Numbered from the stretch's first letter, positions 12,317-26,408 are shown. The stretch is 64,000 bases of DNA from Balaenoptera acutorostrata (GCF_949987535.1 NW_026646029.1:1488001-1552000), one strand, 5' to 3'. Translations and numbers: made by a program. The notes: generated by a model not told the origin, from the sequence alone.

Positions 12317-14073
12317 TGTGGACGAGAGTTATCATTTATAACTCTGCAGGTTTGTGAATTGCAGTGCCCCTGAGCTCCATTTTTCAGCTCGCTTTCTTGG
12401 GAGCTGGCCGCAAAAGCGCAGGATTGCTTCGGGCCCTATTCTGGTTCCGGGCGGCAGGCTGAGCCTGTGGTTAATTCTTCTTCCTGATGGGAAAATAGAG
12501 TGAGCTGTGCCTGTCCCAACACCTAGAGCTAGTCTCTCATTGGTTCCCCCTCTTCCCGTTCATCCTCAGGACAAATTGCAACCTGTACAGAACAGGAGGT
12601 TAAAGGTGCTGATTCTCCAAGGAGGGAGCTTGCTAGTAAAGCGGCCTGAATGGCGAACCCGAGCACAAGGAGATGCGAAATGAGGTGCGTTTTAGAAACC
12701 TTTCCCGATCACACGGTGTACCATCTTCTGGGTTTCTCATGCATGTTTTCGATGTAGGAAGATGCCCTTGAACCTGGAGATTTGGGACCCATGGGATGTC
12801 TACCACCCAGTATTACTTTAAAGGGTCTGCGTTTGCTCACCCAACCTCACCAAACATCTCAGCCCCAAGAGTGTCCACCCTTATGTCTCAATCAGCTGTG
12901 GGTCTAGATATGGTCAATCCAGGTGGCATCACAGCCCCTGAACGAATTTCCTAAGAATTTCTCTCTTTTTCACTGTCTTTGATTCACGGGTTTTTAAAAG
13001 TAATTGATTTTTATAATGGGGTTTAGCTGCTTTTCACTGCTGTGTTAATGCTGTTTACACCCACTAGACTCACTTACAGAGAGATTGCAATACATAGGCT
13101 TTAAGATTATTACTAGTCAGATATATTCTTGGGCGGTGAATAGGGGGTGTTGAGTCCAGTTCACTGAGCAAGGAGTAGGTCTTATCTATTACATATTGGG
13201 TTTATTGAACGGTATCTGAGCTCATTTGAAACCCTTGCTTTATGCATCACCCCACCTCACCTTTCCCGTTAAGCAGCCATTGTGTTTCCTAAACGGGTGA
13301 CTCTGTTCTGTTTTGTAATTTAGTTCAAGTGTAGCGCTTTTTACATTCCCTGTATAAGTGATATCTTAGGATAAGTGTCCTTTTCTGTGTGACTTATTTC
13401 ACTTAGAATCGTCATACCTAAATCCACTCATCATGCTGCTACTAGCCTTATGACGTTGATTTCATGGCTGAGTGATATTCCATTGTACATAAGGACCACA
13501 ACTTCTTTACCCATTTTTCTCTTTCCTGGGATATTTAAGGTGGAACGAAGTGGAGTTTCTTGTCAACAGAGCAGCCCTAAACTTTGGGGTGCCTGTGTCT
13601 TCCTGATTTTGAGTTTTCCCAATTTCTACGCCCATGAGTGGAAGTGCCCTATGCTCTCTAAGCTGAGTTTTTTAGATGTTTCAGGACACACCGTCCACTT
13701 CTCCAGAGTGGCTGTTGGCAATTTACATCCCGCCCATCAGCGTAGCAAGGCTCCCGTTCCTCCATGGCCTGTACTGCATTTCTGGTTTTGACACTTTATT
13801 CAGCATGGCCCTATTGACCGATGGGAAGCGAGACTTCTTTGTAGCGCTGATTTGCCTTTCCAGGTTGCTTGGTTGGCCAAAAAGGGCGTATGCGTTTTTT
13901 CCTGAATATATTCAGGAAAAAACGCATACGCCCTTTTTGGCCAAGGGCATCATTGTCGAGGTTTTGCCGCTTTTCCTGTGCTTTAAAGGCGATTCGAATC
14001 TACCTCCTGAAATCTGTTTCCTGCAATTCTGCCTTGCTTTCATATCCTCTTCGTTGCCTTCCCTCAATATATT
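12317..14073 (+). repeat. Satellite monomer 8, type B' (order 6)
   Basis: 1,757 bp. Private markers 'gggatgtctacc' and 'gtggagtttcttg' are shared with monomer 16. Confidence 0.9.
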
Positions 14074-15831
14074 TGTGGACGAGAGTTATCATTTATAACT
14101 CTGCAGGTTTGTGAATTGCAGTGCCCCTGAGCTCCATTTTTCAGCTCGCTTTCTTGGGAGCTGGCCGCAAAAGCGCAGGATTGCTTCGGGCCCTATTCTG
14201 GTTCCGGGTGGCAGGCTGAGACTGTGGTTAATTCTTCTTCCTGATGGGAAAATAGAGTGAGCTGTGCCTGTCCCAACACCTAGAGCTAGTCTCTCATTGG
14301 TTCCCCCTCTTCCCGTTCATCCTCAGGACAAATTGCAACCTGTACAGAACAGGAGGTTAAAGGTGCTGATTCTCCAAGGAGGGAGCTTGCTAGTAAAGCG
14401 GCCTGAATGGCGAACCCGAGCACAAGGAGATGCGAAATGAGGTGCGTTTTAGAAACCTTTCCCGATCACACGGTGTACCATCTTCTGGGTTTCTCATGCA
14501 TGTTTTCGATGTAGGAAGATGCCCTTGAACCTGGAGATTTGGGACCCATGGGATGGCTACCACCCAGTATTACTTTAAAGGGTCTGCGTTTGCTCACCCA
14601 CCCTCACCAAACATCTCAGCCCCAAGAGTGTCCACCCTTATGTCTCAATCAGCTGTGGGTCTAGATATGGTCAATCCAGGTGGCATCACAGCCCCTGAAC
14701 GAATTTCCTAAGAATTTCTCTCTTTTTCACTGTCTTTGTTTCACGGGTTTTTAAAAGTAATTGATTTTTATAATGGGGTTTAGCTGCTTTTCACTGCTGT
14801 GTTAATGCTGTTTACACCCACTAGACTCACTTACAGAGAGATTGCAATACATAGGCTTTAAGATTATTACTAGTCAGATATATTCTTGGGCGGTGAATAG
14901 GGGGTGTTGAGTCCAGTTCACTGAGCAAGGAGTAGGTCTTATCTATTACATATTGGGTTTATTGAACGGTATCTGAGCTCATTTGAAACCCTTGCTTTAT
15001 GCATCACCCCACCTCACCTTTCCCGTTAAGCAGCCATTGTGTTTCCTAAACGGGTGACTCTGTTCTGTTTTGTAATTTAGTTCAAGTGTAGCGCTTTTTA
15101 CATTCCCTGTATAAGTGATATCTTAGGATAAGTGTCTTTTTCTGTGTGACTTATTTCACTTAGAATCGTCATACCTAAATCCACTCATCATGCTGCTACT
15201 AGCCTTATGACGTTGATTTCATGGCTGAGTGATATTCCATTGTACATAAGGACCACAACTTCTTTACCCATTTTTCTCTTTCCTGGGATATTTAAGGTGG
15301 AACGAAGTGGAGGTTCTTGTCAACAGAGCAGCCCTAAACTTTGGGGTGCCTGTGTCTTGCTGATTTTGAGTTTTCCCAATTTCTACGCCCATGAGTGGAA
15401 GTGCCCTATGCTCTCTAAGCTGAGTTTTTTTAGATGTTTCAGGACACACCGTCCACTTCTCCAGAGTGGCTGTTGGCAATTTCCATCCCGCCCATCAGCG
15501 TAGCAAGGCTCCCGTTCCTCCATGGCCTGTACTGCATTTCTGGTTTTGACACTTTATTCAGCATGGCCCTATTGACCGATGGGAAGCGAGACTTCTTTGT
15601 AGCGCTGATTTGCCTTTCCAGGTTGCTTGGTTGGCCAAAAAGGGCGTATGCGTTTTTTCCTGAATATATTCAGGAAAAAACGCATACGCCCTTTTTGGCC
15701 AAGGGCATCATTGTCGAGGTTTTGCCGCTTTTCCTGTGCTTTAAAGGTGATTCGAATCTACCTCCTGAAATCTGTTTCCTGCAATTCTGCCTTGCTTTGA
15801 AATCCTCTTCGTTGCCTTCCCTCAATATATT
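14074..15831 (+). repeat. Satellite monomer 9, type B' (order 7)
   Basis: 1,758 bp. B' deletions plus a one-base expansion of the T run before 'agatgtttcagg'. Shares 'gtcttgctgatt' and this T expansion with monomers 17 and 20. Confidence 0.9.
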
Positions 15832-17591
15832 TGTGGACGAGAGTTATCATTTATAACTCTGCAGGTTTGTGAATTGCAGTGCCCCTGAGCTCCATTTTTC
15901 AGCTCGCTTTCTTGGGAGCTGGCCGCAAAAGTGCAGGATTGCTTCGGGCCCTATTCTGGTTCCGGGTGGCAGGCTGAGCCTGTGGTTAATTCTTCTTCCT
16001 GATGGGAAAATAGAGTGAGCTGTGCCTGTCCCAACACCTAGAGCTAGTCTCTCATTGGTTCCCCCTCTTCCCGTTCATCCTCAGGACAAATTGCAACCTG
16101 TACAGAACAGGAGGTTAAAGGTGCTGATTCTCCAAGGAGGGAACTTGCTAGTAAAGCGGCCTGAATGGCGAACCCGAGCACAAGGAGATGCGAAATGAGG
16201 TGCGTTTTAGAAACCTTTCCCGATCACACGGTGTACCATCTTCTGGGTTTCTCATGCATGTTTTCGATGTAGGAAGATGCCCTTGAACCTGGAGATTTGG
16301 GACCCATGGGATGGCTACCACCCAGTATTACTTTAAAGGGTCTGCGTTTGCTCACCCACCCTCACCAAACATCTCAGCCCCAAGAGTGTCCACCCTTATG
16401 TCTCAATCAGCTGTGGGTCTAGATATGGTCAATCCAGGTGGCATCACAGCCCCTGAACGAATTTCCTAAGAATTTCTCTCTTTTTCACTGTCTTTGTTTC
16501 ACGGGTTTTTAAAAGTAATTGATTTTTATAATGGGGTTTAGCTGCTTTTCACTGCTGTGTGTATGCCGCTTTACACCCACTTGACTCACTTACAGAGAGA
16601 TGGCAATACATAGGTTTTAAGATTCTTACTAGTCAGATATATTCTTGGGCGGTGAATAGGGGGTGTTGAGTGCAGTTCACTGAGCAAGGAGTAGGTCTTG
16701 TCTATTACATACTGGGTTTATGGAACGGTATCTGAGCTCATTTGAAACCCTTGCTTTATGCATCACCCCACCTCACCTTTCCCGTTAAGCAGCCATAGTG
16801 TGTTTTCTAAACGTGTGACTCTGTTCTGTTTTGTAATTCAGTTCAAGTGTAGTGGTTTTTACATTCCCTCTATAAGTGATATCTTAGGATAAGTGTCGTT
16901 TTCTGTGTGACTTATTTCACTTAGAATCGTCGTACCTAAATCCACTCATCATGCTGCTACTAGCCTTATGACGTTGATTTCATGGCTGAGTGATATTCCA
17001 TTGTACATAAGGACCACAACTTCTTTACCCATTTTTCTCTTTCCTGGGATATTTAAGGTGGAACGACGTGGAGGTTCTTGTCAACAGAGCAGCCCTAAAC
17101 TTTGGGGTGCCTGTGTCTTCCTGATTTTGAGTTTTCCCAATTTCTACGCCCATGAGTGGAAGTGCCCTATGCTCTCTAAGCTGAGTTTTTTAGATGTTTC
17201 AGGACACACCGTCCACTTCTCCAGAGTGGCTGGTGGCAATTTCCATCCCGCCCATCAGCGTAGCAAGGCTCCCGTTCCTCCATGGCCTGTACTGCATTTC
17301 TGGTTTTGACACTTTATTCAGCATGGCCCTATTGACCGATGGGAAGCGAGACTTCTTTGTAGCGCTGATTTGCCTTTCCAGGTTGCTTGGTTGGCCAAAA
17401 AGGGCGTATGCGTTTTTTCCTGAATATATTCAGGAAAAAACGCATACGCCCTTTTGGGCCAAGGGCATCATTGTCGAGGTTTTGCTGCTTTTCCTGTGCT
17501 TTAAAGGCGATTCGAATCTACCTCCTGAAATCTGTTTCCTGCAATTCTGCCTTGCTTTCAAATCCTCTTCGTTGCCTTCCCTCAATATATT
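15832..17591 (+). repeat. Satellite monomer 10, type B with switch at the palindrome (order 8)
   Basis: 1,760 bp. Up to 17,456 the 3' half carries monomer-7 markers ('ggctggtggc', 'cttttgggcc'). From 17,486 it carries monomer-2 markers ('tttgctgctt'). The switch interval covers the last bases of the palindrome and about 24 bp beyond it. This is the junction of the 14-kb duplication. Confidence 0.88.
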
Positions 17592-19351
17592 TGTGGACGA
17601 GAGTTATCATTTATAACTCTGCAGGTTTGTGAATTGCAGTGCCCCTGAGCTCCATTTTTCAGCTCGCTTTCTTGGGAGCTGGCCGCAAAAGCGCAGGATT
17701 GCTTCGGGCCCTATTCTGGTTCCGGGTGGCAGGCTGAGCCTGTGGTTAATTCTTCTTCCTGATGGGAAAATAGAGTGAGCTGTGCCTGTCCCAACACCTA
17801 GAGCTAGTCTCTCATTGGTTCCCCCTCTTCCCGTTCATCCTCAGGACAAATTGCAACCTGTACGGAACAGGAGGTTAAAGGTGCTGATTCTCCAAGGAGG
17901 GAGCTTGCTAGTAAAGCGGCCTGAATGGCGAACCCGAGCACAAGGAAATGCGAAATGAGGTGCGTTTTAGAAACCTTTCCCGATCACACGGCGTACCATC
18001 TTCTGGGTTTCTCATGCCTGTTTTCGAGGTAGGAAGATGCCCTTGAACCTGGAGATTTGGGACCCATGGAATGGCTACCACGCAGTATTACTTTAAAGGG
18101 TCTGCGTTTGCTCACCCAACCTCACCAAACCTCTCAGCCCCAAGAGTGTCCACCCTTAGGTCTCAATCAGCTGTGGGTCTAGATATGGAAAATCCAGGTG
18201 GCATCACAGCCCCTGAACGAATTTCCTAAGAATTTCTCTCTCTTTCACTGTCTTTGTTTCACGGGTTTTTAAAAGTAATTGATTTTTATAATGGGGTTTA
18301 GCTGCTTTTCACTGCTGTGTTAATGCTGCTTTACACCCACTAGACTCACTTACAGAGAGATTGCAATACATAGGTTTTAAGATTATTACTAGTCAGATAT
18401 ATTCTTGGGCGGTGAATAGGGGGTGTTGAGTGCAGTTCACTGAGCAAGGAGTAGGTCTTGTCTATTACATACTGGGTTTATGGAACGGTATCTGAGCTCA
18501 TTTGAAACCCTTGCTTTATGCATCACCCCACCTCACCTTTCCCGTTAAGCAGCCATAGTGTGTTTTCTAAACGTGTGACTCTGTTCTGTTTTGTAATTCA
18601 GTTCAAGTGTAGTGGTTTTTACATTCCCTCTATAAGTGATATCTTAGGATAAGTGTCGTTTTCTGTGTGACTTATTTCACTTAGAATCGTCGTACCTAAA
18701 TCCACTCATCATGCTGCTACTAGCCTTATGACGTTGATTTCATGGCTGAGTGATATTCCATTGTACATAAGGACCACAACTTCTTTACCCATTTTTCTCT
18801 TTCCTGGGATATTTAAGGTGGAACGAAGTGGAGGTTCTTGTCAACAGAGCAGCCCTAAACTTTGGGGTGCCTGTGTCTTCCTGATTTTGAGTTTTCCCAA
18901 TTTCTACGCCCATGAGTGGAAGTGCCCTATGCTCTCTAAGCTGAGTTTTTTAGATGTTTCAGGACACACCGTCCACTTCTCCAGAGTGGCTGTTGGCAAT
19001 TTACATCCCGCCCATCAGCGTAGCAAGGCTCCCGTTCCTCCATGGCCTGTACTGCATTTCTGGTTTTGACACTTTATTCAGCATGGCCCTATTGACCGAT
19101 GGGAAGCGAGACTTCTTTGTAGCGCTGATTTGCCTTTCCAGGTTGCTTGGTTGGCCAAAAAGGGCGTATGCGTTTTTTCCTGAATATATTCAGGAAAAAA
19201 CGCATACGCCCTTTTTGGCCAAGGGCATCATTGTCGAGGTTTTGCCGCTTTTCCTGTGCTTTAAAGGCGATTCGAATCTACCTCCTGAAATCTGTTTCCT
19301 GCAATTCTGACTTGCTTTCATATCCTCTTCGTTGCCTTCCCTCAATATATT
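17592..19351 (+). repeat. Satellite monomer 11, type A (second block, order 1)
   Basis: 1,760 bp. Near-identical to monomer 3, including its premature stop change near 19,308. Confidence 0.9.
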
Positions 19352-21111
19352 TGTGGACGAGAGTTATCATTTATAACTCTGCAGGTTTGTGAATTGCAGT
19401 GCCCCTGAACTCCATTTTTCAGCTCGCTTTCTTGGGAGCTGGCCGCAAAAGCGCAGGATTGCTTCGGGCCCTATTCTGGTTCCGGGCGGCAGGCTGAGCC
19501 TGTGGTTAATTCTTCTTCCTGATGGGAAAATAGAGTGAGCTGTGCCTGTCCCAACACCTAGAGCTAGTCTCTCATTGGTTCCCCCTCTTCCCGTTCATCC
19601 TCAGGACAAATTGCAACCTGTACAGAACAGGAGGTTAAAGGTGCTGATTCTCCAAGGAGGGAGCTTGCTAGTAAAGCGGCCTGAATGGCGAACCCAAGCA
19701 CAAGGAGATGCGAAATGAGGTGCGTTTTAGAAACCTTTCCCGATCACACGGTGTACCATCTTCTGGGTTTCTCATGCATGTTTTCGATGTAGGAAGATGC
19801 CCTTGAACCTGGAGATTTGGGACCCATGGGATGGCTACCAGGCAGTATGACTTTAAAGGGTCTGCGTTTGCTCACCCAACCTCACCAAACATCTCAGCCC
19901 CAAGAGTGTCCACCCTTATGTCTCAATCAGCTGTGGGTCTAGATATGGTCAATCCAGGTGGCATCACAGCCCCTGAACGAATTTCCTAAGAATTTCTCTC
20001 TTTTTCACTGTCTTTGTTTCACGGGTTTTTAAAAGTAATTGATTTTTATAATGGGGTTTAGCTGCTTTTCACTGCTGTGTGTATGCCGCTTTACACCCAC
20101 TTGACTCACTTACAGAGAGATGGCAATACATAGGTTTTAAGATTCTTACTAGTCAGATATATTCTTGGGCGGTGAATAGGGGGTGTTGAGTGCAGTTCAC
20201 TGAGCAAGGAGTAGGTCTTGTCTATTACATACTAGGTTTATGGAACGGTATCTGAGCTCATTTGAAACCCTTGCTTTATGCATCACCCCACCTCACCTTT
20301 CCCGTTAAGCAGCCATAGTGTGTTTTCTAAACGTGTGACTCTGTTCTGTTTTGTAATTCAGTTCAAGTGTAGTGGTTTTTACATTCCCTCTATAAGTGAT
20401 ATCTTAGGATAAGTGTCGTTTTCTGTGTGACTTATTTCACTTAGAATCGTCGTACCTAAATCCACTCATCATGCTGCTACTAGCCTTATGACGTTGATTT
20501 CATGGCTGAGTGATATTCCATTGTACATAAGGACCACAACTTCTTTACTCATTTTTCTCTTTCCTGGGATATTTAAGGTGGAACGACGTGGAGGTTCTTG
20601 TCAACAGAGCAGCCCTAAACTTTGGGGTGCCTGTGTCTTCCTGATTTTGAGTTTTCCCAATTTCTACGCCCATGAGTGGAAGTGCCCTATGCTCTATAAG
20701 CTGAGTTTTTTAGATGTTTCAGGACACACCGTCCACTTCTCCAGAGTGGCTGTTGGCAATTTACATCCCGCCCATCAGCGTAGCAAGGCTCCCGTTTCTC
20801 CATGGCCTGTCCTGCATTTCTGGTTTTGACCCTTTATTCAGCATGGCCCTTTTGACTGATGGGAAGCGAGACTTCTTTGTAGCGCTGATTTGCCTTTCCA
20901 GGTTGCTTGGTTGGCCAAAAAGGGCGTATGCGTTTTTTCCTGAATATATTCAGGAAAAAACGCATACGCCCTTTTTGGCCAAGGGCATCATTGTCGAGGT
21001 TTTGCTGCTTTTCCTGTGCTTTAAAGGCGATTCGAATCTACCTCCTGAAATCTGTTTCCTGCAATTCTGCCTTGCTTTCAAATCCTCTTCGTTGCCTTCC
21101 CTCAATATATC
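19352..21111 (+). repeat. Satellite monomer 12, type B (second block, order 2)
   Basis: 1,760 bp. Counterpart of monomer 4. It differs by 'cagtatgac' near 19,849, where monomer 4 has 'cagtattac'. Confidence 0.9.
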
Positions 21112-22871
21112 TGTGGACGAGAGTTATCATTTATAACTCTGCAGGTTTGTGAATTGCAGTGCCCCTGAGCTCCATTTTTCAGCTCGCTTTCTTGGGAGCT
21201 GGCCGCAAAAGCGCAGGATTGCTTCGGGCCCTATTCTGGTTCCGGGTGGCAGGCTGAGCCTGTGGTTAATTCTTCTTCCTGATGGGAAAATAGAGTGAGC
21301 TGTGCCTGTCCCAACACCTAGAGCTAGTCTCTCATTGGTTCCCCCTCTTCCCGTTCATCCTCAGGACAAATTGCAACCTGTACGGAACAGGAGGTTAAAG
21401 GTGCTGAATCTCCAAGGAGGGAGCTTGCTAGTAAAGCGGCCTGAATGGCGAACCCGAGCACAAGGAAATGCGAAATGAGGTGCGTTTTAGAAACCTTTCC
21501 CGATCACACGGCGTACCATCTTCTGGGTTTCTCATGCCTGTTTTCGAGGTAGGAAGATGCCCTTGAACCTGGAGATTTGGGACCCATGGAATGGCTACCA
21601 CGCAGTATTACTTTAAAGGGTCTGCGTTTGCTCACCCAACCTCACCAAACCTCTCAGCCCCAAGAGTGTCCACCCTTAGGTCTCAATCAGCTGTGGGTCT
21701 AGATATGGAAAATCCAGGTGGCATCACAGCCCCTGAACGAATTTCCTAAGAATTTCTCTCTCTTTCACTGTCTTTGTTTCACGGGTTTTTAAAAGTAATT
21801 GATTTTTATAATGGGGTTTAGCTGCTTTTCACTGCTGTGTTAATGCTGCTTTACACCCACTAGACTCACTTACAGAGAGATTGCAATACATAGGTTTTAA
21901 GATTATTACTAGTCAGATATATTCTTGGGCGGTGAATAGGGGGTGTTGAGTGCAGTTCACTGAGCAAGGAGTAGGTCTTGTCTATTACATACTGGGTTTA
22001 TGGAACGGTATCTGAGCTCATTTGAAACCCTTGCTTTATGCATCACCCCACCTCACCTTTCCCGTTAAGCAGCCATAGTGTGTTTTCTAAACGTGAGACT
22101 CTGTTCTGTTTTGTAATTCAGTTCAAGTGTAGTGGTTTTTACATTCCCTCTATAAGTGATATCTTAGGATAAGTGTCGTTTTCTGTGTGACTTATTTCAC
22201 TTAGAATCGTCGTACCTAAATCCACTCATCATGCTGCTACTAGCCTTATGACGTTGATTTCATGGCTGAGTGATATTCCATTGTACATAAGGACCACAAC
22301 TTCTTTACCCATTTTTCTCTTTCCTGGGATATTTAAGGTGGAACGACGTGGAGGTTCTTGTCAACAGAGCAGCCCTAAACTTTGGGGTGCCTGTGTCTTC
22401 CTGATTTTGAGTTTTCCCAATTTCTACGCCCATGAGTGGAAGTGCCCTATGCTCTCTAAGCTGAGTTTTTTAGATGTTTCAGGACACACCGTCCACTTCT
22501 CCAGAGTGGCTGTTGGCAATTTACATCCCACCCATCAGCGTAGCAAGGCTCCCGTTTCTCCATGGCCTGTCCTGCATTTCTGGTTTTGACCCTTTATTCA
22601 GCATGGCCCTTTTGACCGATGGGAAGCGAGACTTCTTTGTAGCGCTGATTTGCCTTTCCAGGTTGCTTGGTTGGCCAAAAAGGGCGTATGCGTTTTTTCC
22701 TGAATATATTCAGGAAAAAACGCATACGCCCTTTTTGGCCGAGGGCATCATTGTCGAGGTTTTGCTGCTTTTCCTCTGCTTTAAAGGCGATTCGAATCTA
22801 CCTCCTGAAATCTGTTTCCTGCAATTCTGCCTTGCTTTCAAATCCTCTTCGTTGCCTTCCCTCAATATATT
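21112..22871 (+). repeat. Satellite monomer 13, type A (second block, order 3)
   Basis: 1,760 bp. Counterpart of monomer 5, with the same 'ggccgaggg' palindrome mismatch. Confidence 0.9.
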
Positions 22872-24628
22872 TGTGGACGAGAGTTATCATTTATAACTCT
22901 GCAGGTTTGTGAATTGCAGTGCCCCTGAGCTCCATTTTTCAGCTCGCTTTCTTGGGAGCTGGCCGCAAAAGCGCAGGATTGCTTCGGGCCCTATTCTGGT
23001 TCCGGGCGGCAGGCTGAGCCTGTGGTTAATTCTTCTTCCTGATGGGAAAATAGAGTGAGCTGTGCCTGTCCCAACACCTAGAGCTAGTCTCTCATTGGTT
23101 CCCCCTCTTCCCGTTCATCCTCAGGACAAATTGCAACCTGTACAGAACAGGAGGTTAAAGGTGCTGATTCTCCAAGGAGGGAGCTTGCTAGTAAAGCGGC
23201 CTGAATGGCGAACCCGAGCACAAGGAGATGCGAAATGAGGTGCGTTTTAGAAACCTTTCCCGATCACACGGTGTACCATCTTCTGGGTTTCTCATGCATG
23301 TTTTCGATGTAGGAAGATGCCCTTGAACCTGGAGATTTGGGACCCATGGGATGGCTACCACCCAGTATTACTTTAAAGGGTCTGCGTTTGCTCACCCAAC
23401 CTCACCAAACATCTCAGCCCCAAGAGTGTCCACCCTTATGTCTCAATCAGCTGTGGGTCTAGATATGGTCAATCCAGGTGGCATCACAGCCCCTGAACGA
23501 ATTTCCTAAGAATTTCTCTCTTTTTCACTGTCTTTGATTCACGGGTTTTTAAAAGTAATTGATTTTTATAATGGGGTTTAGCTGCTTTTCACTGCTGTGT
23601 TAATGCTGTTTACACCCACTAGACTCACTTACAGAGAGATTGCAATACATAGGCTTTAAGATTATTACTAGTCAGATATATTCTTGGGCGGTGAATAGGG
23701 GGTGTTGAGTCCAGTTCACTGAGCAAGGAGTAGGTCTTATCTATTACATATTGGGTTTATTGAACGGTATCTGAGCTCATTTGAAACCCTTGCTTTATGC
23801 ATCACCCCACCTCACCTTTCCCATTAAGCAGCCATTGTGTTTCCTAAACGGGTGACTCTGTTCTGTTTTGTAATTTAGTTCAAGTGTAGCGCTTTTTACA
23901 TTCCCTGTATAAGTGATATCTTAGGATAAGTGTCTTTTTCTGTGTGACTTATTTCACTTAGAATCGTCATACCTAAATCCACTCATCATGCTGCTACTAG
24001 CCTTATGACGTTGATTTCATGGCTGAGTGATATTCCATTGTACATAAGGACCACAACTTCTTTACCCATTTTTCTCTTTCCTGGGATATTTAAGGTGGAA
24101 CGAAGTGGAGGTTCTTGTCAACAGAGCAGCCCTAAACTTTGGGGTGCCTGTGTCTTCCTGATTTTGAGTTTTCCCAATTTCTACGCCCATGAGAGGAAGT
24201 GCCCTATGCTCTCTAAGCTGAGTTTTTTAGATGTTTCAGGACACACCGTCCACTTCTCCAGAGTGGCTGTTGGCAATTTACATCCCGCCCATCAGCGTAG
24301 CAAGGCTTCCGTTCCTCCATGGCCTGTACTGCATTTCTGGTTTTGACACTTTATTCAGCATGGCCCTATTGACCGATGGGAAGCGAGACTTCTTTGTAGC
24401 GCTGATTTGCCTTTCCAGGTTGCTTGGTTGGCCAAAAAGGGCGTATGCGTTTTTTCCTGAATATATTCAGGAAAAAACGCATACGCCCTTTTTGGCCAAG
24501 GGCATCATTGTCGAGGTTTTGCCGCTTTTCCTGTGCTTTAAAGGCGATTCGAATCTACCTCCTGAAATCTGTTTCCTGCAATTCTGCCTTGCTTTCATAT
24601 CCTCTTCGTTGCCTTCCCTCAATATATT
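22872..24628 (+). repeat. Satellite monomer 14, type B' (second block, order 4)
   Basis: 1,757 bp. Counterpart of monomer 6, with a private 'gagaggaag' near 24,193. Confidence 0.9.
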
Positions 24629-26408
24629 TGTGGACGAGAGTTATCATTTATAACTCTGCAGGTTTGTGAATTGCAGTGCCCCTGAGCTCCATTTTTCAGC
24701 TCGCTTTCTTGGGAGCTGGCCGCAAAAGCGCAGGATTGCTTCGGGACCTATTCTGGTTCCGGGTGGCAGGCTGAGACTGTGGTTAATTCTTCTTCCTGAT
24801 GGGAAAATAGAGTGAGCTGTGCCTGTCCCAACACCTAGAGCTAGTCTCTCATTGGTTCCCCCTCTTCCCGTTCATCCTCAGGACAAATTGCAACCTGTAC
24901 AGAACAGGAGGTTAAAGGTGCTGATTCTCCAAGGAGGGAGCTTGCTAGTAAAGCGGCCTGAATGGCGAACCCGAGCACAAGGAGATGCGAAATGAGGTGC
25001 GTTTTAGAAACCTTTCCCGATCACACGGTGTACCATCTTCTGGGTTTCTCATGCATGTTTTCGATGTAGGAAGATGCCCTTGAACCTGGAGATTTGGGAC
25101 CCATGGGATGGCTACCACCCAGTATTACTTTAAAGGGTCTGCGTTTGCTCACCCACCCTCACCAAACATCTCAGCCCCAAGAGTGTCCACCCTTATGTCT
25201 CAATCAGCTGTGGGTCTAGATATGGTCAATCCAGGTGGCATCACAGCCCCTGAACGAATTTCCTAAGAATTTCTCTCTTTTTCACTGTCTTTGTTTCACG
25301 GGTTTTTAAAAGTAATTGATTTTTATAATGGGGTTTAGCTGCTTTTCACTGCTGTGTGTATGCCGCTTTACACCCACTTGACTCACTTACAGAGAGATGG
25401 CAATACATAGGTTTTAAGATTCTTACTAGTCAGATATATTCTTGGGCGGTGAATAGGGGGTGTTGAGTGCAGTTCACTGAGCAAGGAGTAGGTCTTGTCT
25501 ATTACATACTGGGTTTATGGAACGGTATCTGAGCTCATTTGAAACCCTTGCTTTATGCATCACCCCACCTCACCTTTCCCGTTAAGCAGCCATAGTGTGT
25601 TTTCTAAACGTGTGACTCTGTTCTGTTTTGTAATTCAGTTCAAGTGTAGTGGTTTTTACATTCCCTCTATAAGTGATATCTTAGGATAAGTGTCGTTTTC
25701 TGTGTGACTTATTTCACTTAGAATCGTCGTACCTAAATCCACTCATCATGCTGCTACTAGCCTTATGACGTTGATTTCATGGCTGAGTGATATTCCATTG
25801 TACATAAGGACCACAACTTCTTTACCCATTTTTCTCTTTCCTGGGATATTTAAGGTGGAACGACGTGGAGGTTCTTGTCAACAGAGCAGCCCTAAACTTT
25901 GGGGTGCCTGTGTCTTCCTGATTTTGAGTTTTCCCAATTCTACGCCCATGAGTTTCCCAATTCTACGTCCATAGTGAAGTGCCCTATGCTCTCTATCAGT
26001 TTAGATCAACACACCGTCCACTTCTCCAGAGTGGCTGTGGCAATTTCCATCCCCCCCCCCCCCCGCCCCACCCCGCGTCGCAAGGCTCCCGTTCCTCCAT
26101 GGCCTGTACTGCATTTCTGGTTTTGACACTTTATTCAGCATGGCCCTATTGACCGATGGGAAGCGAGACTTCTTTGTAGCGCTGATTTGCCTTTCCAGGT
26201 TGCTTGGTTGGCCAAAAAGGGCGTATGCGTTTTTTCCTGAATATATTCAGGAAAAAACGCATACGCCCTTTTGGGCCAAGGGCATCATTGTCGAGGTTTT
26301 GCCGCTTTTCCTGTGCTTTAAAGGCGATTCGAATCTACCTCCTGAAATCTGTTTCCTGCAATTCTGCCTTGCTTTCAAATCCTCTTCGTTGCCTTCCCTC
26401 AATATATT
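24629..26408 (+). repeat. Satellite monomer 15, type B with scrambled patch (second block, order 5)
   Basis: 1,780 bp, the only long monomer. It matches monomer 7 outside about 25,938-26,092, where a local duplication, small losses and a C run replace the expected sequence. All later offsets to the first block rise from 14,072 to 14,092. Confidence 0.88.
25938..26092 (+). repeat. Scrambled patch with C14 run in monomer 15
   Basis: Compared with monomer 7 there is a duplicated 'ttcccaattctacg' segment, loss of 'gctgagttttttagatgttt' context, several single-base losses, and a run of 14 C at 26,051-26,064 followed by gccccaccccg. It is confined to one monomer. The pattern is typical of a poorly resolved or mis-polished stretch, though a real local rearrangement is possible. 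Confidence 0.7.

Noticed and set aside
15264..15479. Minus-strand 71-codon frame in monomers 9, 17 and 20
   Set aside because: It appears only in those copies, shares their one-base T expansion and 'cttgctgatt' change, and has no recognisable product.
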